From Dehalococcoidia bacterium (GTDB lineage Bacteria > Chloroflexota > Dehalococcoidia > GIF9 > AB-539-J10): 5,255 bases of DNA. Positions 1 to 5,255 of the stretch are shown here, piece by piece. Location: NCBI GenBank assembly GCA_030621105.1, contig JAUXIH010000080.1, positions 1 to 5,255 of the forward strand, in the 5' to 3' direction. The notes below the pieces were generated by a model. That model made no database searches and was not told where the DNA came from. It saw only the letters and a list, made by a program, of their open reading frames with translations. The first letter of the stretch is position 1, and each line of letters begins with the position of its first letter. The position numbers were made by a program, and so were the translations under genes.

Positions 1-1382
1 ATCCCCTGTTGGCGTAGCTCTTGACCTGCTTCTACTTCAGGCAGAGTTGCGGTTTCCTTATTCGATTCGATATCGGCGCTCTCGCTATAAAGACTGGTGA
101 AACCAGGAAACTTCAGCGCAGAGCTGCTAGCTTTCAACAGGTAAACTATATTATCAGGTATTGTCTGTGCCTCTATCTCAATGTTCATGGTGTTGTAGGA
201 AGCTGCTGCCATCTGGCTGGCCACCATTCGTTTCCATATCAACTCGTATAGCTTGAATTGGTTTGAATCCAGGTCTGGCCTGATTTGGATTGGCTCACGG
301 TGAATTCTGGTAGGGCGAATTGCCTCGTGAGCTTCCTGTGCCCACTTGCCCTTTTTTCTGGCGAAACTGCGTGACTTGGGTGGCAGGAATTCACCTCCGT
401 ATCTTTCCTTGATGTAGTCTCTGGTCTCCGCGATGGCGGGCGTTGCCACATGGATGGAATCGGTGCGCATATAGGTGATTAATCCTGTTGGACCCTCGCC
501 GGCTACTGGCAGGCCTTCAAATAGTTGTTGTGCAATACGCATGGTTTGCCTAGCGGAAAAGTGTAGTTTTCTCCATGCTTCCTGCTGCAGAGTGCTGGTG
601 ATGAATGGTGGCGATGGTTGGTGAAATATCTGCCTCGTTTTCGCCGATGTGACGGTGTATTTTGCTTGCTCGAGGCAGGCGGCGATTTCGTCTGCTTTAT
701 CTTGGCTGGAGATTTCTATCCTGGAGCCATCAGCTAGGCCAGTTAATGTTGCCGTGAAGCTGTCACCTTTCTTTCTCGGGCGAGCCAACTCGACCTCAAT
801 AACCCAATACTCCGTGGGAAGGAAATCCTGTATCTCTTGTTCGCGATCAACGATTATCTTTACCGCAACTGATTGAACCCTACCGGCGGAGAGGCCTTTT
901 TGTACCTTGTGCCATAGCAATGGGCTTAATTTGTATCCCACCAGCCGGTCCAGTATCCGTCTGGCCTGTTGTGCATAAACCAGTTTCATATCAATGTCAC
1001 GAGTGTTCTGAAATGCCTGTTTTACTGCCTCACTGGTTATTTCGTGGAAGGTAACGCGGTGAATCGGTGTTTCTCTATCTTTTTTTTGATTGATTACCTG
1101 GCTGAGATGCCATGATATTGCCTCTCCTTCACGGTCGGGGTCAGTTGCCAGATAAACAGCGCTGGACTTGTTGGCCAAATCCCTGATTTCCTTGACTATC
1201 CTTCTTTTTCCTTGGGGAATGCTGTACTTGGGAGAAAAATTACTGGTATCCACTCCCAGTTGTGACTTGGGTAGGTCGCGCACGTGACCAATTGAAGCCT
1301 TAACATGATAGCTGCGCCCCAGAATCTTGCTCAAGGTTCTGGCCTTAGCTGGGGATTCCACGATAACTAGCTTGGTTGCCAT
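1..1382 (-). CDS. topA: DNA topoisomerase I (type IA), N-terminal two-thirds, cut by left window edge
   Basis: Type IA topoisomerase, which relaxes negatively supercoiled DNA by cutting one strand through a 5'-phosphotyrosine link. I translated the frame by hand; it is open without a stop from ATG at 1382 to the edge (460 full codons). The Toprim domain starts at once: VIVESPAKA with Glu9, then TDPDREGEAI with Asp81, Asp83 and Glu85 as metal-binding acids. ARRILDRLVGYKLSPLLW (about 140-157) and SAGRVQSVAV (165-174) follow. The active-site motif is ITYMRTDS, with catalytic Tyr304. EAHEAIRPT lies at 350-358 and a YELIWKRMVASQM block after it. Family members usually run to about 700 residues with C-terminal zinc or basic modules; those would lie outside the window and cannot be judged. 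The start lies 4 nt after the dprA stop with no strong Shine-Dalgarno, so co-transcription and coupling with dprA are likely. Identification is near certain. Confidence 0.97.
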   Translation of the reverse strand, partial: MATKLVIVESPAKARTLSKILGRSYHVKASIGHVRDLPKSQLGVDTSNFSPKYSIPQGKRRIVKEIRDLANKSSAVYLATDPDREGEAISWHLSQVINQKKDRETPIHRVTFHEITSEAVKQAFQNTRDIDMKLVYAQQARRILDRLVGYKLSPLLWHKVQKGLSAGRVQSVAVKIIVDREQEIQDFLPTEYWVIEVELARPRKKGDSFTATLTGLADGSRIEISSQDKADEIAACLEQAKYTVTSAKTRQIFHQPSPPFITSTLQQEAWRKLHFSARQTMRIAQQLFEGLPVAGEGPTGLITYMRTDSIHVATPAIAETRDYIKERYGGEFLPPKSRSFARKKGKWAQEAHEAIRPTRIHREPIQIRPDLDSNQFKLYELIWKRMVASQMAAASYNTMNIEIEAQTIPDNIVYLLKASSSALKFPGFTSLYSESADIESNKETATLPEVEAGQELRQQG

Positions 1383-1386
1383 GTGT

Positions 1387-2493
1387 TTATTCTGCTTTAA
1401 TGTTATGGGCCAGGACGTAATTCATGTTTCCCATGTGTTTGACTACGCCTTTTAATTCCAGTATAACTAAGGTACTGCTTACCTCAGACATGGCCAACCC
1501 ACTGAAACGACAGATTGTATCTATGTGGTGTGGTTCAGTTCCCAGTTGCTTTATTACCTGGGATTCAATTTCGTTTTCTGGTTGAAACTCTTTGGGTTCA
1601 CTGGGGTGGCTTATTCCAGTCAGGTTTAACTCCTCCAGGATATCATTCTGGTTGCGAACCAGCTTGGCTCCCTCCTGTATCAACCTGTTAGTTCCTTTGC
1701 TGGTGGGAGAAAGGATGCTGCCGGGGACAGCAAATACCTCTCGATCCTGCTCCAGTGCCTGGAATGCGGTAATCAGGGCTCCGCTTCGTTCTCCTGCTTC
1801 TATAACTAGAACTCCCAGGCTTAAACCACTCATGATGCGATTGCGCAGGGGAAAGTTGCCTGCGCGGGGTCTGACACCTGGAGGATATTCACTTACCAAT
1901 GCTCCATGCTCCATGATGGATTGGGCTAATTTAACATTTTCCGCGGGATATACCACGTCCAACCCTGAAGCAAATACAGCTATAGTATCACCCCCTGCCT
2001 TTAAAGTTGCCTTGTGAACTACGGAGTCAATCCCCCTTGCCAACCCACTGACGATGGTGATTCCACTTTGTGTCAATTCAGTTGCTAGCTCCTCAGCAAC
2101 CTGTCGTCCATATATTGTGGGATGCCGTGTTCCAACCACTGCGAGATATGGACCATCCTTGGGCAGCAGTTTTCCTCTTACATAAAGCACGACAGGATAA
2201 TCATATATCTCCCTGAGGCGTGGGGGGTAGAGGGGATCATCACAGGTAAGTGCAGTGACATTATGTTTTTCCAGCTTTGTTATTTCATCATCCAGGGATA
2301 TCTTGGGGCGTAAATCCAAGATTGTGCTCACGCTGCGCTGGTCTAGTCCTGCCTGTTTTAACTCGCCTGCGGAGGCTTGCCAGGCATTCTCCATGTTACC
2401 GAAAAATTGCTTTATCTGAGAGATTTTAACTCGGCCGATGCCAGGGATTAGGGAGAATCCTACCCAGTATTTTAGTTTATCTGTGCTTGGCAT
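1387..2493 (-). CDS. dprA: DNA-processing protein DprA (Smf)
   Basis: Cytoplasmic DprA/Smf protein. In characterised species it binds incoming single-stranded DNA and loads RecA during natural transformation, but it is also widespread in bacteria not known to be competent. The 368 residues show the full three-part form. An N-terminal helix-hairpin-helix/SAM-like segment contains LIPGIGRVKI (15-24). The Rossmann core carries VVGTRHPTIYGR (119-130), SGLARGID (149-156), SEYPPG (201-206), FPLRNRIMSGLS (214-225), EAGERSGAL (232-240) and VPGS (256-259). A C-terminal winged-helix domain spans about 308-362. The length is normal and nothing conserved appears missing. The ATG at 2493 overlaps the last 17 nt of the patatin gene; an AGGA lies about 13 nt upstream, too far to be a good ribosome site, so translational coupling is likely. 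topA follows after 4 nt. Presence of the gene alone does not show competence. Confidence 0.97.
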   Translation of the reverse strand: MPSTDKLKYWVGFSLIPGIGRVKISQIKQFFGNMENAWQASAGELKQAGLDQRSVSTILDLRPKISLDDEITKLEKHNVTALTCDDPLYPPRLREIYDYPVVLYVRGKLLPKDGPYLAVVGTRHPTIYGRQVAEELATELTQSGITIVSGLARGIDSVVHKATLKAGGDTIAVFASGLDVVYPAENVKLAQSIMEHGALVSEYPPGVRPRAGNFPLRNRIMSGLSLGVLVIEAGERSGALITAFQALEQDREVFAVPGSILSPTSKGTNRLIQEGAKLVRNQNDILEELNLTGISHPSEPKEFQPENEIESQVIKQLGTEPHHIDTICRFSGLAMSEVSSTLVILELKGVVKHMGNMNYVLAHNIKAE

Positions 2494-3379
2494 GGTGATC
2501 AGGCAATCCTACCATAGGACTTGACCGAGGACAATGAAGCAACTGCTGTATTTGTGGCAACATCTCTCTGGCTGCCTGATATCCTTCGTAGATAGATTCT
2601 TCTCCTTTATGAAATGCCAGTGGTCCTATGTGGCTGACATCTGGGGTGATGATTATATCAGCGGTATCTGCTGCTAACCGGATAAGCTCATATTGCATGG
2701 CATGAATGGATTGCATTAAAATATGAATTATATTGGGGGCTTCTGGCTCTATAATATTTCGCTTGGCGTGCCTTTTGCCTTTGGGCTTTTGTTTGTCTTC
2801 ATCTCCCTCTTGTTGAGTTAAAGGTATGACATTTACTGCTATGATAATCTCTGCCCCCATGCTACGTGTGACATTTACGGGCATGGGATTAACTATGCCT
2901 CCGTCAGTCAAGAAACTTTTTCCTCGGCGCACCGGCGTTAGTATCACAGGAAATGCGCTGCTGGCCATTATTGCTTCAATTACCGAACCTTGCTGGATGA
3001 TAACCTCTTCCATGGTGTGCACGTCGGTGGCTACCACGGAGAGAGGGATCTGAAGTTCATCGAATTGTATATTTCCGATGATAGATGTGAGGAAATCTTT
3101 TATTTTGCTGCCTTGAATCAAGCCTTTTCTTGCCAGCAGAAGGCTTATCTGGGCCCAGTGAGCCATATCTCTCCAGTGTATTTCCGTGGCTATTTTTTTC
3201 AGAGGAGCCAGCTGCCTATCTTTGGCGTAGCAGGCACCGATAATTGCGCCTATGCTTGTGCCAGCTATCATGTCAACGGGAATGTTTTCTTCCTCCAGCG
3301 CTTGCAATACTCCGATATGGGCCAAACCACGAGCAGCCCCGCCACTTAAAGTCAAGCCAACCTTTGGTATTTTGTACAT
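2477..3379 (-). CDS. Patatin-like phospholipase, RssA/NTE type (serine lipid hydrolase)
   Basis: Predicted soluble serine hydrolase of the patatin family, which uses a Ser-Asp dyad to cleave acyl esters of phospholipids or lysophospholipids. Numbered from ATG 3379 (300 residues), the protein shows the oxyanion loop GGAARG (13-18), the nucleophile elbow GTSIG with Ser42, and the catalytic Asp in DGG (Asp159). A charged, Lys/Arg-rich segment (about 189-208) breaks the family pattern after the core and is probably a surface loop. No signal peptide or membrane segment is seen. An in-frame ATG at 3424 would add 15 residues but would overlap the racemase gene by 38 nt. I prefer 3379 because family members usually begin just before KVGLTLSGGAARG and because it lies 7 nt after the racemase stop. 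Neither start has a strong ribosome site. The 3' end overlaps dprA by 17 nt. The physiological substrate is unknown. Confidence 0.93.
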   Translation of the reverse strand: MYKIPKVGLTLSGGAARGLAHIGVLQALEEENIPVDMIAGTSIGAIIGACYAKDRQLAPLKKIATEIHWRDMAHWAQISLLLARKGLIQGSKIKDFLTSIIGNIQFDELQIPLSVVATDVHTMEEVIIQQGSVIEAIMASSAFPVILTPVRRGKSFLTDGGIVNPMPVNVTRSMGAEIIIAVNVIPLTQQEGDEDKQKPKGKRHAKRNIIEPEAPNIIHILMQSIHAMQYELIRLAADTADIIITPDVSHIGPLAFHKGEESIYEGYQAAREMLPQIQQLLHCPRSSPMVGLPDHHAKHR

Positions 3380-3386
3380 ACTAGTT

Positions 3387-4082
3387 TTACTTTTCCAGGG
3401 CGTAGTCCACAGCTGCTTCAGCATGAATTCTCGTGGTGTCTAATAGCGGAATGGAGCAATCATCTTGCTTTATCAGCAGTGACAACTCGGTACACCCCAG
3501 TATGATTCCCTGCGCGTTTTTATTGCTGAGCTTGGTGATGATTTTCTTTAGCGCTTCTTTGGAGGAAACCTTTATCTTTCCCAGACACAGCTCGTGGTAA
3601 ATGATGTTATGAACCTTGATGCGGCCTGCTTCATTGGGGGTGACCACGCTTATTTTGTGCTTGTTGATTAAGCGTCCCTTGTAAAAATTATTTTCCATGG
3701 TGAATCTGGCACCTAGCAGTCCCACCTTTGTGAATCCCAGAGAGTTAATCTTGTTGGCTACGGCATCGATGATGTGCAGTAATGGAATGTTGATGCTGTT
3801 GGCGATATCATCTGCCATCATGTGCATGGTGTTGGTGCATATCAAGATAAGGTTAGCTCCACTTTTTTCCATACTCTGTGCGGCATGAATCATTAGTTTG
3901 GTAGCGTCTTCCCATTTATCTTGATGTTGCATCTCCTCGATCTCGGCGAAGTCAACACTGTATAGCACAATTTTAGCTGAGTGCAGTCCCCCCAGCTTCT
4001 TTGCTACTGTCTCATTTATGACCTGGTAGTATTCTGCTGTTGATTGCCAGCTCATACCACCGATGAGGCCAATTGTTTTCAT
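3387..4082 (-). CDS. Aspartate/glutamate racemase family protein (RacX/YgeA-like)
   Basis: Predicted PLP-independent amino acid racemase of the Asp/Glu/hydantoin racemase superfamily, 231 residues, a normal length. These enzymes invert the alpha carbon with two cysteines acting as acid and base. Both are present: Cys82 in ICTNTMHM and Cys197 in LGCTEL. The N-terminus, MKTIGLIGGMSWQSTAEYY, closely follows the opening of the aspartate racemase/YgeA branch, with Ser14, Thr15 and Tyr18 at conserved positions. Substrate cannot be read from sequence: D-aspartate, D-glutamate or broad-specificity racemases all share these motifs. It is the first gene of the four-gene minus-strand group, 7 nt ahead of the patatin gene. 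The ATG has AGCAGGC directly before it, too close for a usual ribosome site, and a TATAAT 7 nt upstream, so a leaderless start is plausible. A peptidoglycan or D-amino acid role is inference. Confidence 0.93.
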   Translation of the reverse strand: MKTIGLIGGMSWQSTAEYYQVINETVAKKLGGLHSAKIVLYSVDFAEIEEMQHQDKWEDATKLMIHAAQSMEKSGANLILICTNTMHMMADDIANSINIPLLHIIDAVANKINSLGFTKVGLLGARFTMENNFYKGRLINKHKISVVTPNEAGRIKVHNIIYHELCLGKIKVSSKEALKKIITKLSNKNAQGIILGCTELSLLIKQDDCSIPLLDTTRIHAEAAVDYALEK

Positions 4083-4089
4083 GCCTGCT

Positions 4090-4095
4090 ATTATA
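4090..4095 (-). promoter_or_regulatory. Consensus -10 box before the racemase operon
   Basis: The minus strand reads TATAAT at 4095-4090, a perfect -10 hexamer, ending 7 nt before the racemase ATG (4082). No good -35 lies at 16-18 nt; the best there is A-rich (AAACAG). With the usual 6-8 nt to the start of transcription, the message would begin at or within a base or two of the ATG. It is the only strong promoter-like element seen ahead of the four-gene group. An overlapping TATTAT at 4098-4093 is an alternative and would leave only about 3 nt of leader. Confidence 0.55.
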
Positions 4096-4165
4096 ATACT
4101 TTAGTTTGGTGGCTGTTTTCTCATAATACCTTGGGGTGTGCAGGTTTCTGGGTTTTTCACATGAC

Positions 4166-4180
4166 GACAACTTTGTTGTC
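4166..4180. repeat. Perfect 6-bp inverted repeat upstream of the racemase operon
   Basis: GACAAC (4166-4171), a TTT spacer (4172-4174) and GTTGTC (4175-4180) form a perfect 15-bp dyad about 70 bp upstream of the operon -10 box. Neither strand has a T-run after it, so it is not an intrinsic terminator. It could be a binding site for a dimeric regulator, but an arm of this size can arise by chance. Confidence 0.3.
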
Positions 4181-4273
4181 ACTATACGCAGGATGGCGTT
4201 ACAGCAAGATTTTTTGGGCAGACAAAAATGCTGCCACAATAGGCTATATCAGCGCCCTTATTTGTGCTTTAAC

Positions 4274-4363
4274 TGGCGGAGAGAGTGGGATTCGAACCCA
4301 CGGTCGCCAAAAGGCGACACACGCTCTCCAGGCGTGCCTGTTCAGCCACTCCAGCATCTCTCC
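4274..4363 (-). tRNA. tRNA-Ser (anticodon GGA)
   Basis: A class II tRNA of 90 nt with an encoded GCCA end (discriminator G at 4277, CCA at 4276-4274). The acceptor arm starts GGAGAGA at 4363 and closes with TCTCTCC. The anticodon stem CACGC/GCGTG is fully paired around the loop CTGGAGA, giving anticodon GGA, which reads the serine codons UCC and UCU. The long variable arm (GTCGCC/GGCGAC around a TTTT loop) is the serine hallmark, and the T-arm GTGGG-TTCGAAT-CCCAC is canonical. The gene lies about 114 nt downstream of tRNA-Ser(CGA) and 191 nt upstream of the racemase start, on the same strand as both. No clear terminator separates it from the racemase gene. Confidence 0.97.
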
Positions 4364-4416
4364 TTTGTTTATGGCTAATCCTGCTTGGGCGATGTCAAAT
4401 AGTGCAGGGTGCTTGT

Positions 4417-4445
4417 TTTATAACATATTTTCACGAAATTTTCGA
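4417..4445 (-). promoter_or_regulatory. Candidate promoter for tRNA-Ser(GGA)
   Basis: Reading the minus strand, TCGAAA (4445-4440, four of six matches to TTGACA) is followed after 17 nt by TATAAA (4422-4417, five of six to TATAAT). Transcription would start near 4410, giving a leader of about 45 nt before the mature tRNA 5' end. The region is A/T-rich, so a chance match is possible, and the gene may also be read through from tRNA-Ser(CGA). Confidence 0.35.
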
Positions 4446-4477
4446 TTGCTAACTTTCTACTTCGCATATAACTAAAC

Positions 4478-4565
4478 TGGCGGAGAGGGTGGGATTTGAA
4501 CCCACGGCCCCTTTCGGAGCACCGCTTTTCGAGAACGGCACCATAGTCCACTCGGTCACCTCTCC
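4478..4565 (-). tRNA. tRNA-Ser (anticodon CGA)
   Basis: A class II tRNA of 88 nt with an encoded GCCA end (discriminator G at 4481, CCA at 4480-4478). The acceptor GGAGAGG pairs fully with CCTCTCC. The anticodon stem CCGTT/AGCGG, with one G-T pair, frames the loop CTCGAAA, giving anticodon CGA, which decodes UCG. The long variable arm (GCTCC-GAAA-GGGGC) and the T-arm GTGGG-TTCAAAT-CCCAC support serine identity. It is the upstream member of a tandem pair with tRNA-Ser(GGA) and has its own strong promoter. Confidence 0.97.
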
Positions 4566-4579
4566 CACGATGAGTTGAG

Positions 4580-4588
4580 ATTATACCA
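4580..4588 (-). promoter_or_regulatory. Extended -10 promoter of tRNA-Ser(CGA)
   Basis: The minus strand reads TGG-TATAAT (4588-4580), a perfect -10 with the extended TGn element. It ends 14 nt before the mature tRNA 5' end (4565), so transcription would start about 7 nt upstream of the tRNA and the short leader would be removed by RNase P. No good -35 is visible at 16-18 nt (GCAGAC at 17), as is common with extended -10 promoters. Confidence 0.7.
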
Positions 4589-4625
4589 TACGTGCACTTT
4601 CAGTCTGCTCTTTATGGTTGTTTCT

Positions 4626-4641
4626 TCATGTAGTAACATGA
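4626..4641. repeat. Inverted repeat in the leader of the antiporter gene
   Basis: TCATGT (4626-4631) and ACATGA (4636-4641) form a perfect dyad around the spacer AGTA. It ends 7 nt before the GGAGA ribosome site of the plus-strand gene. It may be an operator or a small RNA hairpin; no T-run follows. A weak -10-like TAACAT (4634-4639) overlaps its right arm. Confidence 0.3.
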
Positions 4642-4648
4642 CTGCTAT

Positions 4649-4659
4649 GGAGATGATCC
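4649..4659 (+). promoter_or_regulatory. Ribosome binding site that decides the TTG start
   Basis: GGAGA at 4649-4653 stands 6 nt before TTG at 4660. In the antiporter frame there is a TGA stop at 4654-4656 and no ATG until the middle of the conserved first repeat, so TTG is the only start that keeps the first membrane helix. The same site also contains ATG at 4647 and 4653 in another frame; that reading stops at TAA 4671-4673. Confidence 0.65.
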
Positions 4660-5255
4660 TTGATTTGGCTTAAATTTGCTCTTTGCGTAGCCATTATTTT
4701 GTTTGCCGGTACTCATCTGACCCGGTATGCAGATGTTATCGCGGAGAGAACTGGGTTAGGGCGTATACGAGCTGGGTTGGTTCTTCTGGCGGTTGTTACT
4801 GCTATGCCCGAAATGGTGACTGGGTTCAGTTCCGTTCTCTTGATTGACTTGCCTGACTTATCTGCGGGCACCCTTGTGGGCAGCTGCTCTTTTAATCTTG
4901 CAATACTGGCGGTGCTGGATATTCTTCATAAACATACTCCAGTTTTGACCGTTGTCAGTTCCAGGCAGGTGTTGTTGGCTGGGTGGGGGGCATTACTACT
5001 TGCTACAACTGTGGGAGGTATCGTTCTAGCTGGCCAGCTTCCGTCTTTGTTCGCAGGACGGATAGGTATAGCCAGCATTGTTGTTGTAGTGTTGTACGTG
5101 ATTGGCGTGAAACAGATATTTGCCCCTGATTACGAGCACCAGTTGTCCCTTGAGCCTGTCACTGCTCTTGCTCATGATGATATTTCTATGAGGGGGGTAT
5201 ATTTCAGGTTTGCGCTGGCAGCAGTGGGAGTTGTTGGTGCTGGAATATGGTTAGC
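4660..5255 (+). CDS. Sodium/calcium exchanger family membrane protein, N-terminal part, cut by right window edge
   Basis: Integral inner-membrane cation antiporter of the CaCA (Na+/Ca2+ exchanger, YrbG-like) superfamily; 198 codons are visible and the frame is open to the edge. Hydrophobic segments lie at about 3-20, 37-62, 69-88, 104-125, 133-150 and 182-198, the last cut. The first alpha-repeat is recognisable: GLVLLAVVTAMPEMVTG (39-55), with the ion-binding Glu51 of the usual T-S/A-x-P-E motif, and GTLVGSCSFNLA (70-81) matching the family's GNxxGSNxxN region. A polar loop with Asp/Glu/His (157-175) is where the link between the two halves is expected. The second repeat would be beyond the edge. 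The TTG start gives MIWLKFALCVAIILFAG, a typical first helix of this family. Ion specificity (Ca2+, Na+, K+ or H+) cannot be told. The gene is divergent from the tRNA-Ser pair and seems to be independently transcribed. Confidence 0.85.
   Translation, partial: MIWLKFALCVAIILFAGTHLTRYADVIAERTGLGRIRAGLVLLAVVTAMPEMVTGFSSVLLIDLPDLSAGTLVGSCSFNLAILAVLDILHKHTPVLTVVSSRQVLLAGWGALLLATTVGGIVLAGQLPSLFAGRIGIASIVVVVLYVIGVKQIFAPDYEHQLSLEPVTALAHDDISMRGVYFRFALAAVGVVGAGIWL

Noticed and set aside
21..876. Short open frames on both strands in the first 900 bases
   Set aside because: All lie in other frames of topA, whose own frame is continuous and full of conserved motifs.
1592..2017. Plus-strand open frame of 141 codons
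   Set aside because: It lies wholly antisense to the conserved DprA core, and its translation has no recognisable domain; it is a shadow of dprA.
4217..4235. Hairpin GGCAG/CTGCC with a nearby T-run
   Set aside because: The T-run (4210-4215) is on the wrong side for a plus-strand terminator, and the minus strand has A residues after the stem.
4224..4253. Weak terminator-like stem before ATTTTTG on the minus strand, downstream of tRNA-Ser(GGA)
   Set aside because: The stem is only 3+3 bp with a 6-nt bulge; too weak to call, though it is the best candidate for ending the tRNA transcript.
4368..4398. TTGACA (4398-4393) and CATAAA (4373-4368) as a promoter for tRNA-Ser(GGA)
   Set aside because: The -35 is perfect, but the spacer is 19 nt and the start would fall inside the mature tRNA.
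4044..4475. Plus-strand open frame of 143 codons
   Set aside because: It runs antisense through the racemase start and through the whole tRNA-Ser(GGA), so it cannot be a real gene in that form.
4274..4565. Serine tRNA genes as an integration site for a mobile element
   Set aside because: No integrase gene and no repeated tRNA 3' fragment is seen in the window; the tRNAs and flanking genes are intact.

Overview
The window is a compact stretch of bacterial chromosome of moderate GC content. It holds ordinary housekeeping genes and no sign of a mobile element, CRISPR array or phage. I did not find a convincing undescribed system. A lineage near Chloroflexota/Dehalococcoidia is a guess, based on the style of the DprA, TopA and antiporter proteins; the sequence alone does not prove it.

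Layout. Positions 4082 down to 1 (minus strand) carry four genes packed head to tail. They are an aspartate/glutamate racemase-family protein, an RssA-type patatin-like phospholipase, DprA (single-stranded DNA and RecA loading), and DNA topoisomerase I, whose C-terminal third lies beyond the left edge. The gaps are 7 nt, a 17-nt overlap and 4 nt, so the set is probably one operon with coupled translation. The best promoter is a consensus -10 box (TATAAT) only 7 nt before the racemase ATG, which suggests a leaderless first message. The dprA-topA pairing is common in bacteria. The racemase and patatin genes upstream are linked by position, and no shared biochemical role is obvious.

Positions 4083-4273 hold no gene. 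They contain the operon promoter and a small perfect inverted repeat.

Positions 4274-4565 (minus strand) hold two tandem serine tRNA genes, anticodons GGA and CGA. Both encode their CCA end and are separated by about 114 nt. The upstream one has a clear extended -10 promoter.

Positions 4566-4659 form a divergent control region between the tRNA-Ser(CGA) promoter and a plus-strand gene. From 4660 to the right edge runs the N-terminal part of a membrane protein of the Na+/Ca2+ exchanger superfamily. It probably starts at TTG, and its first alpha-repeat differs from the usual family signature.
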